A DNA stretch of 64,000 nucleotides, from NCBI GenBank assembly GCA_003215315.1, contig QCKO01000006.1, positions 25,225-89,224 on the forward strand, read 5' to 3'. This stretch comes from Prochlorococcus sp. AG-409-P19. Lineage in GTDB: Bacteria > Cyanobacteriota > Cyanobacteriia > PCC-6307 > Cyanobiaceae. How positions within the stretch are numbered: position 1 is the stretch's first letter; every line of letters starts with the position of its first letter. The position numbers and the translations under genes are program-made. Below are positions 32,847-43,767 of this stretch, piece after piece. The notes beneath the pieces are model-generated. The model searched no databases. It was not told where the DNA came from and worked only from the letters and a program-made list of their open reading frames with translations.

Positions 32847-34154
32847 ATGGCAATAGCTGCTGTTAATGGAGACAACCGACGTGGTAAAACGGCATTGTTT
32901 CTTTTTTGTTGTGGCTTTTTAGGTGCTTGGCCGCATTGGGTTGATCCTGGCAAGAATCTTTTACCGGCAATTACCCTGGCAATTTTCTTAGGTGGTTATG
33001 GCTTAATAACTGTTTTACGTGATAGGAATGAAAATCACTTAATTCGTGACCCTCAAATTAAAGGTTTGAAGGATGGCTTGCCTTCGGTAGATGTTGTCGT
33101 GGCTGCACGGGATGAAGAAAATGTTATTGAACGTTTAGTAACCAGACTCTTACAAATTGAATATCCGAAAGATAAACTTTCCATTACAATTATTGATGAT
33201 GGGAGCCAGGATCAGACACCTTATTTATTAGAAGAGCTGAGTCAAAATTTTTCTAAAATTAAAATAATTAAACGTCCTCGTTTTTCAGGTGGTGGTAAGT
33301 CAGGTGCTTTAAACTTTGCATTAACAAAGTTGCACAATGATTGGCTTTTTATATTGGATGCTGATGCTCAATTACACAAGGATGTGTTGATAAGATCAGT
33401 TGTTTATGCGATTGATGGTGGTTGGTCAGCTGTTCAATTAAGAAAAGCAATTGTGAATCGTTCTAAAAATAAGATTGCATCTTTACAATCTATGGAAATG
33501 GCTATGGATGCTGTTATTCAATCTGGAAGATTAGCATCTGGAGGTATTTCAGAATTGCGCGGTAATGGACAACTTATTAATCGCAATGTTCTTGATCAAT
33601 GTGGCGGTTTTAATGAAGACACTGTTACAGATGATTTAGACTTAAGTTTTAGACTTTTAATTAATAAATTTTCAATTGGCCTTCTTTGGAATCCACCAGT
33701 AGAGGAAGAAGCCGTTGATTCTGTTTCCGCTCTTATTAGGCAAAGACAGCGATGGGCAGAGGGTGGTTTGCAAAGATTTTTTGATTATTGGACGGTTTTG
33801 ATATCGAGAAAGCTAAGACGTACACAAAAAATAGATTTGACATGTTTTTTCTTATTGCAATATGCACTGCCTGTAATATCCTTTATGGATTGTGTTGCTT
33901 CTATTTTTACGGCTTCATTTCCTGTATATTGGCCTTTTTCTTTGGTAGCTTTTAGTGTTTCAGGATTAGCTTACTGGAAAGGCTGCATGCGAGACAGCGA
34001 AGGTCCAAGTATACCTAAAGCTACGATAATTAATATATTTTATGGAATATTATATTTAAGTCATTGGTTTTTTGTCATCCCTTTAGTAGCAATAAAAATG
34101 ACACTTTTACCTAAGAAATTAATATGGAAAAAAACAAATCATATTGGAATTTAG
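32847..34154 (+). CDS. Membrane family-2 glycosyltransferase (processive type)
   Basis: 435 residues with N-terminal membrane segments (ALFLFCCGFLGAW, ITLAIFLGGYGLI) and C-terminal ones (FFLLQYALPVISFMD, SLVAFSVSGLAYW, FYGILYLSHWFFVIPLV). The cytoplasmic core is GT2: VVAARDEENVIERLV (about 83-97), IIDDGSQDQT, the DADA metal site, TDDLDLSF and the RQRQRWAEGG motif (about 295-304), the Q-x-x-R-W signature of processive synthases such as hyaluronan or cellulose synthase-like enzymes. The product is not known. Next to the SpoIID-domain gene, it may act on the cell envelope. Confidence 0.85.
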   Translation: MAIAAVNGDNRRGKTALFLFCCGFLGAWPHWVDPGKNLLPAITLAIFLGGYGLITVLRDRNENHLIRDPQIKGLKDGLPSVDVVVAARDEENVIERLVTRLLQIEYPKDKLSITIIDDGSQDQTPYLLEELSQNFSKIKIIKRPRFSGGGKSGALNFALTKLHNDWLFILDADAQLHKDVLIRSVVYAIDGGWSAVQLRKAIVNRSKNKIASLQSMEMAMDAVIQSGRLASGGISELRGNGQLINRNVLDQCGGFNEDTVTDDLDLSFRLLINKFSIGLLWNPPVEEEAVDSVSALIRQRQRWAEGGLQRFFDYWTVLISRKLRRTQKIDLTCFFLLQYALPVISFMDCVASIFTASFPVYWPFSLVAFSVSGLAYWKGCMRDSEGPSIPKATIINIFYGILYLSHWFFVIPLVAIKMTLLPKKLIWKKTNHIGI

Positions 34155-34158
34155 ATTG

Positions 34159-35838
34159 TTAATCTAGGCTTATAATTTTTCCATTAAAAAAATTTGCTAA
34201 TTGCTCTACTTGCGTATCCAGATTACTTTTACTGATCACTTCTTGTGTATTACCTGAATTATGATTACTCTCACCATCTGCTTTCTCAATGCTTTGATTA
34301 TTTTTAACTTCTAATTCTTTTTTTGGAATTAAATCCATCTTATTATTAGTTATATTTTGATTTTCAGCTTGACTTTTGAAAATAATTTTCTTTGATGATT
34401 TGAGTGATTTTTCAACAGCTTCTTCTATTATTTTTCTTCGACTTTCTATCATGCTTATCCATTTAGCTGTCACCTCTATCTCTATGCTATCTTTGGTTAT
34501 TTTTGTTAAGTGGGCTTGTTGAGAAAGCAACATCTTGGTCGATGGAAGCTCTAGCATCGCGAGGATTTGAACCCACGCTTCATTTAAGTTCTTAGCTTGA
34601 TCATTATTATATTCTTTCTTATCAATAAAATGCTCTTGTGTTAATAAGTTTTCCTTTCTTGCCTCCCCTTCTTGAATTTCTTTTTTTAACGTCAACTTCT
34701 CTTTTACCTCTCCAACTTTTGTAATTGACTTTGATGTATTATCTGGACTGGCTAGCAGGCCTAGAAGTAATACTTCCAACCAGAGCCTAGGTTGCATACT
34801 ATGACGTAATTGACTTTCAGAACCTTTTAATTTGGCTTGTAAATTGAGTAATAATTCAAGGTCAATTTTATTTGCAAGTGTAGTTAGATTCTTGTTATTC
34901 TCAGGAGATATATTGCATAAATTTGGGTAATTTGGTGCTGCTTTTTTTATTACTAAATCTCTTAGTGTAGAGGCTAATCCTTGTAGGATTGCAATGGGTT
35001 CTTTACCTTGATCGAGTAATTCTCTGCAGATTTCTAATATTGACTTTGGGTCCTTATCCGTGATTGATTTTACTAAATTTAAAAGCTCTTCTTCTGGAAC
35101 TGCTCCAAGTAAATTCCATACGGCAGATGTTTTAATAGGAGGAGGTAATAAACTTAATTGATCAAGCATACTTTCAGCATCTCTTAAGCCTCCCTGGGAA
35201 CGCCTTGCAATTAATAAGATTGCATCATCATCAATTTCAATTTTTTCTTTTCTAGCAATGACTGTTAAATGATTTTTGATTTGGTCTAGAGCAATTCTGC
35301 GAAAATCAAACCGCATGCATCGACTAAGAATTGTGGGTAATACTCTTTGAGGATCAGTTGTCGCTAAAATAAAAACAATTTGTGGAGGTGGCTCTTCAAG
35401 TGTTTTCAGTAAGGCATTAAAGGCTGCAGTTGATAGCATATGGCATTCATCTATTACATACACTTTCCATCGTGCTTGAACCGGGGCAAATCTAGATCTT
35501 TCTATAATTTCACGAATATTGTCTACACCAGTATTTGATGCAGCATCAATTTCTATTATATCTAAAGCGGTTCCTGTTGTTATTGATTGACATAACTCAC
35601 ATACTCCACAAGGATCGGTGGTTGGAAATTCACTATTAAGGCAATTTAGAGATTTTGCCAGTATTCTTGCGCTTGAAGTTTTGCCAGTACCTCTAGGACC
35701 AGTAAAAATGTATGCAGGTGCAATGCGATTACTTGTTAATGCTTGTTTGAGCGTTGATGCAATGGCTTCTTGACCAATTAGTTGATCTAATCTCTGCGGT
35801 CTATATTTGTGATGCAGCGGTTGGTATTCTTTGGTCAT
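34159..35838 (-). CDS. dnaX: DNA polymerase III subunit gamma/tau
   Basis: Clamp-loader ATPase. Walker A GPRGTGKTSSARILAKSLNC (about 48-67), zinc module CGVCELC (about 77-83), DEXX motif as VYVIDECHMLSTAAFNALL (about 126-144), and sensor motif ATTDPQRVLPTILSRC (about 158-173). The C-terminal third (after about 380) is polar and low-complexity, as in tau-type tails. Whether a shorter gamma form is made by frameshift cannot be judged from this sequence. It converges on the GT2 gene with a 4-nt gap. Confidence 0.95.
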   Translation of the reverse strand: MTKEYQPLHHKYRPQRLDQLIGQEAIASTLKQALTSNRIAPAYIFTGPRGTGKTSSARILAKSLNCLNSEFPTTDPCGVCELCQSITTGTALDIIEIDAASNTGVDNIREIIERSRFAPVQARWKVYVIDECHMLSTAAFNALLKTLEEPPPQIVFILATTDPQRVLPTILSRCMRFDFRRIALDQIKNHLTVIARKEKIEIDDDAILLIARRSQGGLRDAESMLDQLSLLPPPIKTSAVWNLLGAVPEEELLNLVKSITDKDPKSILEICRELLDQGKEPIAILQGLASTLRDLVIKKAAPNYPNLCNISPENNKNLTTLANKIDLELLLNLQAKLKGSESQLRHSMQPRLWLEVLLLGLLASPDNTSKSITKVGEVKEKLTLKKEIQEGEARKENLLTQEHFIDKKEYNNDQAKNLNEAWVQILAMLELPSTKMLLSQQAHLTKITKDSIEIEVTAKWISMIESRRKIIEEAVEKSLKSSKKIIFKSQAENQNITNNKMDLIPKKELEVKNNQSIEKADGESNHNSGNTQEVISKSNLDTQVEQLANFFNGKIISLD

Positions 35839-36023
35839 GCCCTGCTTGCAGGACTTTAAGAATACTCAATTTTCTTAAATTCAGTTATTAAGAAGCTCAG
35901 TAGTTGTAGATTCCAGATCTTCATACAATTAATTTTTAATATTTGATAAATAAAATTAGGTCATTATTTGATCTTGAAAAGCTTTAGTCCCATACTTTTG
36001 CTCTAAATATTATTCGTATGAAG

Positions 36024-37382
36024 TTAGGCCGTTTCTTTCGTTATGCGCTTTTCATTAGATGGTAATGGCAAGATCTTGCCACCAGTCAACTCATCTACCA
36101 TGTCTTTTGTTACAAGAAACTCCTTCATAGTGGATTGAGAGGGAACGTTATACATCAGATCTAGCATTAATTCTTCAACTATTCCTCTTAACGCTCTAGC
36201 CCCTGTTTTTCTTCGGAAAGCCTCTTGAGCTATTGCTGAGACAGCACTCTCTTCGAAGGAAAGTTCGACATTATCCATGCTGAACAATGTTTTGAATTGT
36301 TTGACCAATGCATCTCTAGGCTGTGTCAAAATAGAAGCAAGAGCCTGCGTATTCAGAGGTTCAAGTACAGCATTTACTGGCATTCTTCCAATAAACTCTG
36401 GAATTAAACCGTATTTAACTAAATCATCTGGTTCGAGATTGTTAATTAGTTGGCTAGCTTTTAAATCACGAGAAGGCCTACCTCTGCCCCTACTTTCGTT
36501 AGGAATGAATCCTATTGAGTTCTTTCCGAGTCTTTTTTGAACAACTTCTTCTAGTCCTACAAATGCACCTCCGCAAATGAACAAAATTTGACTTGTGTCT
36601 ATTTGGATACAGTCGTGATATGGATGTTTGCGCCCGCCTTGAGGAGGGACATTGGCTACGGTGCCCTCCAACATTTTTAGTAAAGCTTGTTGTACTCCTT
36701 CACCAGAGACATCTCTTGTTATCGAAGGGTTTTCACTTTTTCTGGCGATTTTATCAATTTCATCTATGTAGATAATCCCTCTTTGAGCGAGATCTACGTC
36801 CATATCAGCTTTTTGTAGAAGGCGTAACAGTATGTTTTCAACATCTTCGCCTACATAACCTGCTTCAGTAAGGGTTGTTGCATCTGCTACTGCAAAGGGG
36901 ACATCAAGCATTTCTGCCAAGGTTTGGGCCAATAATGTCTTGCCACAACCTGTAGGTCCAATTAACAAAATATTAGATTTATGTAATTTGGTAGCAGTTA
37001 TATCTGTTTCTCCAGAGCCATCTCCTCTCCAGGCAAGACGTTTGTAGTGGTTATAGACAGCTACAGATAAGATTTTTTTAGCTGGTTCTTGCCCAACTAC
37101 TTGGTCATCAAGAAATTTTTTAATTTCGATTGGTTTTGGTATAGATGCAAGTGTTGGTGCAGGTTTTTTATTGGAAGAGGTTGCTGTTTGACTCTTTCGA
37201 GAGTGTTCATTATTTGCACGTATTTGACCTTGACCATCTAATAATTCCTCATCCAAAATTTCGTTGCAAAGATCGATACATTCATCACAAATGTAAACTC
37301 CTGGTCCAGCAATCAGTTTGCGGACTTGATCCTGGGCTTTGCCACAAAAGGAGCATTTAAGATGGGCGTCAAATTTTGCCAT
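36024..37382 (-). CDS. clpX: ATP-dependent Clp protease ATP-binding subunit ClpX
   Basis: AAA+ unfoldase that feeds substrates to ClpP. N-terminal four-Cys zinc-binding domain ([17 protein letters not shown]...CDECIDLC), Walker [13 protein letters not shown] (about 137-148), Walker [14 protein letters not shown], and the conserved GRMPV stretch of the sensor region. 452 aa is a normal length. It is 108 nt downstream of clpP on the same strand in the order tig-clpP-clpX, which is conserved in many bacteria. Confidence 0.97.
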   Translation of the reverse strand: MAKFDAHLKCSFCGKAQDQVRKLIAGPGVYICDECIDLCNEILDEELLDGQGQIRANNEHSRKSQTATSSNKKPAPTLASIPKPIEIKKFLDDQVVGQEPAKKILSVAVYNHYKRLAWRGDGSGETDITATKLHKSNILLIGPTGCGKTLLAQTLAEMLDVPFAVADATTLTEAGYVGEDVENILLRLLQKADMDVDLAQRGIIYIDEIDKIARKSENPSITRDVSGEGVQQALLKMLEGTVANVPPQGGRKHPYHDCIQIDTSQILFICGGAFVGLEEVVQKRLGKNSIGFIPNESRGRGRPSRDLKASQLINNLEPDDLVKYGLIPEFIGRMPVNAVLEPLNTQALASILTQPRDALVKQFKTLFSMDNVELSFEESAVSAIAQEAFRRKTGARALRGIVEELMLDLMYNVPSQSTMKEFLVTKDMVDELTGGKILPLPSNEKRITKETA

Positions 37383-37490
37383 CGAGCTCTTAATCGAAAA
37401 TTAAAGTGAATTTGACCGAATCATTGTTTTCAGCCACTAATAGGATCGTTAAAAAACTGAATGCTGTCAGCTATCCTTAACGATTAATCT

Positions 37491-38171
37491 TTAGTTGAAA
37501 CTGGTTACAACTTTATCGATCAGGCCATATTCAACCGCTTCTTGCGGAGAAAGGAAGTGGTCTCGATCTGTGTCTTCAGCAATTTTTGTAATGTTCTGAC
37601 CTGTATGTTCAGCTAATAATTGATTTAAAGTATCTTTTAAAAATAAAATTTCTTTTGCTTGAATCTCAATTTCAACAGCTTGACCCTGTGCACCGCCTAA
37701 AGGTTGATGAATCATAATTCTCGAATTTGGTAGTGCTAATCTTTTACCTTTTGTGCCACCAGAAAGTAAAAAAGCCCCCATACTTGCTGCAAGCCCATAG
37801 CAAATTGTTATGACATCAGGACTTACTTGCTGCATTGTGTCGTAAATAGCGAGGCCAGCTGTAACTGATCCTCCAGGGGAATTGATATATAACTGGATAT
37901 CTTTTTCAGGATCATCAGCTTCTAGAAAAAGCATTTGAGCAACTAACGCATCTGCAACTTGATCATTTACGTCAGTACCTAGAAAAATGATCCTTTCACG
38001 AAGTAAACGGGAATAGATATCAAATGCTCGCTCTCCTTGTCCTGATTGTTCAACGACCGTAGGAAGTATTCCTGGACCTGAATAAGGCATGAATCCTTCC
38101 CATTTGTTTCGTATTGGGTGAGGGGCACTTGATTGGGTCACACTAATAATGAAGTTAGATCTGTTTGACAT
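37491..38171 (-). CDS. clpP: ATP-dependent Clp protease proteolytic subunit ClpP
   Basis: Serine peptidase subunit of the ClpXP protease. [26 protein letters not shown], the nucleophile Ser in [19 protein letters not shown], the His in [16 protein letters not shown] and the Asp in [16 protein letters not shown] complete the triad. The track start (38291) overlaps tig by 80 nt and begins with a Lys-rich stretch that is tig sequence in another frame, so I reject it. I use the ATG at 38171 (226 aa). A second candidate at 38090 has GGAAGGA four to five bases before it, close but well formed; it would give about 199 aa starting [10 protein letters not shown]. Confidence 0.93.
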   Translation of the reverse strand: MSNRSNFIISVTQSSAPHPIRNKWEGFMPYSGPGILPTVVEQSGQGERAFDIYSRLLRERIIFLGTDVNDQVADALVAQMLFLEADDPEKDIQLYINSPGGSVTAGLAIYDTMQQVSPDVITICYGLAASMGAFLLSGGTKGKRLALPNSRIMIHQPLGGAQGQAVEIEIQAKEILFLKDTLNQLLAEHTGQNITKIAEDTDRDHFLSPQEAVEYGLIDKVVTSFN

Positions 38172-38211
38172 CAATCTATGACTAGAAACCTCAAATTGGG
38201 GATTTAGGTCA

Positions 38212-39594
38212 TTAGGCGCTTTCTTTTTTAGTTTTTTTTGCTTTAGGTTTAGTTGTTTTGGTTTTAGTCGTTTTTTCTGGGGCTTTTTCAATAACTGTAT
38301 TATTTTCTTCTAACCAAGCAATTAACTTATCTTTAAGTAAGTCATCTTTAATAGCTTCTTTTAATCGCTCTTGATCAATATTCTTTTCTTCTTTTAACTC
38401 TTCTTTTAGTTCTTCAAGCTTATTATTTATTTCTGTTTCATTAATGTCAATATTTTCTGTATTTGCTAAAGCCTCTAAAGCAAGCTTTTGCAGTAATTGC
38501 TCTTTAGCCTCATCTCTAGATGATTCCATTAAAGATTTGACAATATCTTCTGTAAACATTGACTTTACGTCAATACCTTGCTGAGCAAATTTCTGAGCTG
38601 TTTGCTCTACAATGATCCTAACTTCTTGATCAATTAAACTCTTTGGTAACTCAACTTCTAATTCTTTTATAAGAGCTTTTAATAGTGCATTTTCTCTATT
38701 TTTATTCTGTCTCATCTTGGCATCTGCTTTAAGTCTATCTTCTAATTCTTTGCGTAACTCTTCCATATTACTTTTTTCACTAGCTTGCTTAGCAAAATTA
38801 TCATCTAGGTCAGGTAATTCTTTGGTTTTGAGATCTTTTAAAGTTGCCTTGAAAATTGCTTTTCTTCCACATGCTTCTTTTTGGTGATAATTTTCTGGAA
38901 ATTGGCATTTCAGATCTTTACTATCATTGATATTCATTCCAATGATTCCTTCAATAAATCCAGGAATCATGCGGCCATTTTCTAATTCAATATCCATTGA
39001 GTCAGCACTGCCTCCTTCAATGGCACTTCCATCATCTGTAAAGGTGCCTTGAAAACTTAGTACAGCAATATCTCCTTTTTGTGCGGATCTATTACTGACA
39101 GGGACAGTAGTGGCTAATTGTTTTCTTGATTCTTCTATTAATTCATCGATTTTTTTAGGATCAAATTCAACTTTTTCTGCTTCTGCTGTTAGTCCCTTGG
39201 TATTTTTTAGTAGAGGAGTTGGAGCAATATCAGTTTCCAAAGTCAATTTTAGAACTTTTTCTGGATTAAAATTTTTTAAGACAGAGTCAAAGCCCCCAGA
39301 AAGCTCTGGTTCGCACAAAGGCTCAATTTTTGATTCTGTAATAGCTTCAGTCCAAATATTTTGAAGCATTGATTCAATGGCGGTTGCTTGGATCCTTGTT
39401 ACTCCAATTTGTTGCACTATCACTGCTTTTGGAACTTTTCCCTTCCTAAAACCTGGAATACTTACAGTTCGGCTTAAACGAGTTATTGCATCCTGATAGC
39501 TGTTTTTGCATCTTGCTGCTGGGATTTCTATCTCAACAGCAATCCGGCTGTTAGGCAGAGCATTGGTTTTAACTTTTAATTTTTCAGGACTCAT
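38212..39594 (-). CDS. tig: Trigger factor (ribosome-associated chaperone)
   Basis: Binds the ribosome exit tunnel and has an FKBP-type peptidyl-prolyl isomerase domain. Ribosome-binding signature: [16 protein letters not shown] (about 44-59 from this start). The PPIase region lies around [15 protein letters not shown], and the C-terminal domain is helical. The start is moved to the ATG at 39594 ([10 protein letters not shown]), giving 460 aa, because the six extra residues in the track are untypical. The C-terminus ends in a Lys/Thr-rich tail ([16 protein letters not shown]), longer and more basic than in E. coli. It begins the tig-clpP-clpX cluster. Confidence 0.95.
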   Translation of the reverse strand: MSPEKLKVKTNALPNSRIAVEIEIPAARCKNSYQDAITRLSRTVSIPGFRKGKVPKAVIVQQIGVTRIQATAIESMLQNIWTEAITESKIEPLCEPELSGGFDSVLKNFNPEKVLKLTLETDIAPTPLLKNTKGLTAEAEKVEFDPKKIDELIEESRKQLATTVPVSNRSAQKGDIAVLSFQGTFTDDGSAIEGGSADSMDIELENGRMIPGFIEGIIGMNINDSKDLKCQFPENYHQKEACGRKAIFKATLKDLKTKELPDLDDNFAKQASEKSNMEELRKELEDRLKADAKMRQNKNRENALLKALIKELEVELPKSLIDQEVRIIVEQTAQKFAQQGIDVKSMFTEDIVKSLMESSRDEAKEQLLQKLALEALANTENIDINETEINNKLEELKEELKEEKNIDQERLKEAIKDDLLKDKLIAWLEENNTVIEKAPEKTTKTKTTKPKAKKTKKESA

Positions 39595-39629
39595 TGAATA
39601 GCAAACTCTCAAATTTGGTTAGCTTAATA

Positions 39630-39645
39630 AAGCGATGGTTCGCTT
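39630..39645. promoter_or_regulatory. Perfect hairpin in the tig leader (AAGCGA-TGGT-TCGCTT)
   Basis: A 6-bp perfect inverted repeat with a 4-nt loop, between the divergent tig and asd genes, about 36 nt upstream of the tig start. In the minus-strand transcript of tig it would form a stem-loop in the 5' leader. As DNA it could also be an operator half-site pair. No T-run follows, so it is not a terminator. Function unknown. Confidence 0.3.
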
Positions 39646-39756
39646 CTAAGGTTATTCTGACTTAAAAGGCTAGTAAAAAATTATTATTTGTTGATTTCCC
39701 TCAAGAAGAATTTATTTTTTTTCTTATTCAACAAATATCCACCTCCCTAACTCAGA

Positions 39757-40785
39757 TTGAACTCCACAGACCTGCTTCCTAATAGACCTTTAAAAGTTGC
39801 TGTACTTGGTGCAAGTGGGGCAGTTGGAGAGGAATTATTGTCTTTGTTGGAAGAAAGAAATTTTCCTATTCAGGAATTACGTTTGCTGGCCTCTCCAAGA
39901 TCTGCTGGCCAGATCAAAACTTTTAAGGGTAAAGAGATTGAAGTAATTCAAGTTTCAGATAAAAGTTTTGATGGAATTGATTTGGTTTTGGCGTCAGCGG
40001 GGGGCGATGTTTCCAGACGTTGGCGGGAGGTCATTTATTCTCATGGAGCGGTGATGATAGATAATTCAAGTGCTTTTCGGCTTGAGCCCAATGTTCCATT
40101 GGTTGTCCCGGAAGTAAACCCTCAGGCCTTGTGTAATCATCACAAATTGATATCTAATCCGAATTGCACGACTATTTTATTAACTCTTGCTCTGGCTCCT
40201 TTAGCAAAATGTTTGCCTATTCGAAGGGTGATTGTATCTACTTATCAGTCTGCTAGTGGTGCGGGAGCCAGAGCGATGCAGGAGCTTCAAGATTTAAGCA
40301 AAGATGTATTAGATGGTTTAACACCAACAAGTAAAATCCTTCCATATTCTTTAGCTTTTAACCTTTTTTTACATAATTCCCCGTTGAACTCTAGTAAGTA
40401 TTGTGAGGAGGAGATGAAAATGATTAATGAGACAAGAAAAATTATGGCCTTGCCCAATCTTTCTTTAACCGCCACATGTGTTCGAGTACCAGTATTGAGA
40501 GCACACTCAGAAGCAGTAAATATTGAGTTTTCTGAACCTTTCCCATCAGCAAAAGCTTCTAAGGTTTTAAGTAATGCTCCTGGCATTGAATTGATTGAAG
40601 ATGTGCAAAATAATCGCTTTCCTATGCCAACAGATGTTGCTGGAAGAGATCTCATTGCTCTTGGCCGTATTCGTAATGATTTGAGCAATCCTAATGCTCT
40701 TGAATTATGGCTATGTGGAGATCAGATAAGAAAAGGTGCTGCTTTAAATGCTTTGCAGATTGCTGAAATGCTTTTGCCATCATGA
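39757..40785 (+). CDS. asd: Aspartate-semialdehyde dehydrogenase
   Basis: Reduces beta-aspartyl phosphate to aspartate semialdehyde, the branch point of lysine, methionine and threonine synthesis. NADP site [16 protein letters not shown] (about 10-25), catalytic Cys in [14 protein letters not shown] (about residue 137), and the substrate-binding [16 protein letters not shown]. Start is TTG at 39757; there is no ATG nearby. 342 aa is normal. It overlaps dapA by the ATGA arrangement (40782-40785). Confidence 0.96.
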   Translation: MNSTDLLPNRPLKVAVLGASGAVGEELLSLLEERNFPIQELRLLASPRSAGQIKTFKGKEIEVIQVSDKSFDGIDLVLASAGGDVSRRWREVIYSHGAVMIDNSSAFRLEPNVPLVVPEVNPQALCNHHKLISNPNCTTILLTLALAPLAKCLPIRRVIVSTYQSASGAGARAMQELQDLSKDVLDGLTPTSKILPYSLAFNLFLHNSPLNSSKYCEEEMKMINETRKIMALPNLSLTATCVRVPVLRAHSEAVNIEFSEPFPSAKASKVLSNAPGIELIEDVQNNRFPMPTDVAGRDLIALGRIRNDLSNPNALELWLCGDQIRKGAALNALQIAEMLLPS

Positions 40786-41696
40786 TAGATACTTTTTCTT
40801 CAAACTTATCTCCAGCGCCATTTGGTCGATTATTGACTGCAATGGTTACACCATTTAATTCTGAAGGAAATGTAGATTATGAATTGGCAGCTAAATTGGC
40901 TTGTTATTTGGTTGATCAAGGTTCTGATGGGGTCATAGTTTGTGGAACAACAGGTGAATCTCCAACGCTTAGTTGGAGAGAGCAACATGACCTTTTGAAA
41001 ACTGTACGTAATGCCTTGGATCCTAATGTAAAAGTACTAGCTGGTACTGGAAGTAATAGTACTTCTGAGGCAGTAGCTGCAACTATAGAAGCATCAGAGT
41101 CTGGCGCAGATGGTGCTTTAGTTGTAGTGCCCTATTACAATAAACCTCCTCAAGAAGGATTAGAAGCCCATTTTCGAACTATTGCTGAAGCTGCTCCAGG
41201 ATTACCTTTGATGCTTTATAACATTCCTGGTCGAACCGGTAGTTCACTGTCCCCAAAAACTGTAAAGAAATTGATGGATTGTAAAAATATAGTTAGCTTT
41301 AAAGCAGCTAGTGGAACAACCACAGAGGTTACTGAACTAAGAGCCAATTGCGGGCCAGATTTGGCTGTTTATAGCGGTGATGATGCTTTGCTTTTACCTA
41401 TGTTATCTGTTGGGGCTGTTGGCGTAGTTAGCGTTGCGAGTCATATTGTTGGGATGAGTTTAAAGAAAATCATTGAGAGTTTTCTTAATGGAAAATACGA
41501 GGAGTCTTTATATTTTCACGAAAAACTACAACCTCTTTTTAAAGCGTTATTTGCTACAACTAATCCAATACCTGTGAAGTCTGCACTTGAATTAACCGGC
41601 TGGTCTGTCGGCCCACCTCGTAGTCCTTTAGTCTCTTTAAACAACGAAATGAAAGAAGAACTTTTAAAGATCCTCACCTCGTTGAGTTTGATCTAA
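40782..41696 (+). CDS. dapA: 4-hydroxy-tetrahydrodipicolinate synthase
   Basis: Condenses aspartate semialdehyde with pyruvate in lysine and peptidoglycan precursor synthesis. TIM-barrel lyase with [14 protein letters not shown] (about 50-63), [10 protein letters not shown], the pyruvate-binding site [11 protein letters not shown] and the Schiff-base Lys in [12 protein letters not shown] (about residue 173). Length 304 aa is usual. Its ATG overlaps the asd stop, so the two are translationally coupled and code for consecutive steps. Confidence 0.97.
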   Translation: MIDTFSSNLSPAPFGRLLTAMVTPFNSEGNVDYELAAKLACYLVDQGSDGVIVCGTTGESPTLSWREQHDLLKTVRNALDPNVKVLAGTGSNSTSEAVAATIEASESGADGALVVVPYYNKPPQEGLEAHFRTIAEAAPGLPLMLYNIPGRTGSSLSPKTVKKLMDCKNIVSFKAASGTTTEVTELRANCGPDLAVYSGDDALLLPMLSVGAVGVVSVASHIVGMSLKKIIESFLNGKYEESLYFHEKLQPLFKALFATTNPIPVKSALELTGWSVGPPRSPLVSLNNEMKEELLKILTSLSLI

Positions 41697-41783
41697 TTCT
41701 TTTTGGCTTTTTGGTTGACTTGTTAACCCAGACTTAGTCAACTCATCTCATTCATCACATTTGCTTTTTACATAACTTTTCTC

Positions 41784-43754
41784 ATGACATCTAGTTCAAT
41801 GCCTTCCCAAAGAGCAAGACAGACTAAATCTCAAGATCCATGTTTGAGGATTATTCCTCTGGGTGGTTTAGGTGAGATTGGCAAGAACACTTGTGTTTTT
41901 GAATATGGTGACGACATCATGATTCTTGATGCGGGACTCGCTTTCCCTACTGACGGAATGCATGGAGTCAATGTGGTAATGCCAGATACGACGTATCTTC
42001 GTGAGAATCAGAATCGTATTCGAGCTTTAGTAGTGACCCATGGACATGAGGATCATATTGGTGGGATCTCTCATCATTTGAAGAATTTTAATATTCCTAT
42101 TATTTATGGCCCTCCTTTAGCAATGTCGATGTTAAGAGGAAAAATGGAAGAAGCAGGCGTTGCAGATCGCACAACAATTGAAGTTGTAGGACCACGTCAA
42201 ACGATTAAGGTTGGCCAACATTTTTCACTGGAATTTGTAAGAAATACACATTCTATTTCCGATAGCTATTGCTTTGCGATTACTACACCTGTAGGAGTTG
42301 TATTTTTTACTGGTGATTTTAAGTTTGACCAAACTCCACCTGATGGAGAGCCAGCTGATATCTCCAGAATGGCTGCTTATGGGGAGAAGGGTGTGCTTTG
42401 TTTATTGTCAGACTCTACCAACTCTGAAGTCCCTGGCTTTACTCCCTCTGAATATTCTGTGTTTCCAAACTTAGATAGATATATAGCAACAGCTGAAGGA
42501 AGAGTAATGGTAACTACATTTGCTAGTTCTACTCATCGAGTGGCAATGTTACTTGAATTAGCAATGAAAAATGGTCGCAAAGTCGGTTTATTGGGTAGGT
42601 CAATGTTGAATGTTGTTGGTAAGGCAAGAGAACTGGGATATATGCGTTTTCCTGATGAGTTGTTTTTCCCAATTAAACAGATTAGAGATTTACCTGATAG
42701 AGAAACGTTTTTATTGATGACAGGAAGTCAAGGTGAATCCATGGCTGCTTTAAGTCGAATTGCAAGAGGAGAACATCAACATGTTCAATTAAAAACTAGT
42801 GACACGGTTATTTTCTCTGCTAGCCCTATACCTGGTAATACGATTTCAGTTATGCATACGATCGATAAATTAATTAAATTGGGAGCAAAGGTTATATATG
42901 GCAAAGATAAAGGTATACATGTTTCAGGCCATGGTTGTCAGGAAGATCAGAAGTGGATGCTTGCCTTAACTCGACCCAAATACTTTATTCCTGTTCATGG
43001 TGAGTACAGAATGCAGGTTTTACATGGCAAAACAGCAGTTTCAATGGGTGTACACCCGGAAAATGTACTTGTTATGGAAAATGGTGATGTGGCTGAGCTT
43101 CGCCCTGATTCAATGCGTGCTGGCTCACCTGTAAAGGCGGGCGTGGAGTTGCTAGATGCTTCGAGAACAGGAATAGTTGATAGCCGTGTGTTGAAAGAAC
43201 GTCAACAACTTGCAGACGATGGTGTAATTACTGTCCTTACAGCCATTAGTACTGATGGTGTAATGGTTGCTCCTCCAAGGGTTAATTTACGTGGTGTCAT
43301 AACTAATGTTGATGCAAAAACAATGTGTAATTGGACAGAACGAGAGATTAATTGGGTATTGGAGAATCGCTGGAAACAACTTGTTCTTAAGACTGGTGGT
43401 AATTCAATCGAAGTTGATTGGATAGGTTTACAACGTGAGGTTGAAGCTGGTTTAGCAAGAAGGTTGCGCAGAGAGGTACAAGTGGAACCGTTAATTTTAT
43501 GTCTCGTTCAGCCCGCACCTGGAGGGACTAGAGCTTATAAACCTCAACCAGCAAAGGAGCAATCTGTTCCTGCCACATCAGCAAAAAAAACAAAAGTAGT
43601 AACTAATAGTGTTTCTCAAGCATCCAAACTTTCTTCTGAGCAATCAAAAGAAAGTGACGCATCAGCTAATGAAGTTAAATCAAAGGACCCAACTAATGAT
43701 GAAGAAATGCCAACTGGCAGAACTCGTCGTCGTAGGTCTGCAGTTGGCTCTTAA
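41784..43754 (+). CDS. rnj: Ribonuclease J
   Basis: Metallo-beta-lactamase/beta-CASP ribonuclease with endo- and 5'-exonuclease activity in RNA decay. GGLGEIGKNTCVFEYGDD (about 27-44), the metal motif THGHEDHIGG (about 84-93), TGDFKFDQTP and HVSGHGCQEDQKW. The C-terminal 100 residues are Ser/Lys-rich and end in GRTRRRRSAVGS, a basic tail beyond the conserved core. Total 656 aa is a little longer than the Bacillus proteins, mostly by this tail. It follows dapA on the same strand with 87 nt between. Confidence 0.96.
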   Translation: MTSSSMPSQRARQTKSQDPCLRIIPLGGLGEIGKNTCVFEYGDDIMILDAGLAFPTDGMHGVNVVMPDTTYLRENQNRIRALVVTHGHEDHIGGISHHLKNFNIPIIYGPPLAMSMLRGKMEEAGVADRTTIEVVGPRQTIKVGQHFSLEFVRNTHSISDSYCFAITTPVGVVFFTGDFKFDQTPPDGEPADISRMAAYGEKGVLCLLSDSTNSEVPGFTPSEYSVFPNLDRYIATAEGRVMVTTFASSTHRVAMLLELAMKNGRKVGLLGRSMLNVVGKARELGYMRFPDELFFPIKQIRDLPDRETFLLMTGSQGESMAALSRIARGEHQHVQLKTSDTVIFSASPIPGNTISVMHTIDKLIKLGAKVIYGKDKGIHVSGHGCQEDQKWMLALTRPKYFIPVHGEYRMQVLHGKTAVSMGVHPENVLVMENGDVAELRPDSMRAGSPVKAGVELLDASRTGIVDSRVLKERQQLADDGVITVLTAISTDGVMVAPPRVNLRGVITNVDAKTMCNWTEREINWVLENRWKQLVLKTGGNSIEVDWIGLQREVEAGLARRLRREVQVEPLILCLVQPAPGGTRAYKPQPAKEQSVPATSAKKTKVVTNSVSQASKLSSEQSKESDASANEVKSKDPTNDEEMPTGRTRRRRSAVGS

Positions 43755-43767
43755 TTCAGATTGCTCA

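Noticed and set aside
38172-38291. Upstream extension of clpP in the track ([12 protein letters not shown]...)
   Set aside because: It is the out-of-frame reading of the Lys-rich tig tail and would overlap tig by 80 nt; ClpP families do not carry it.
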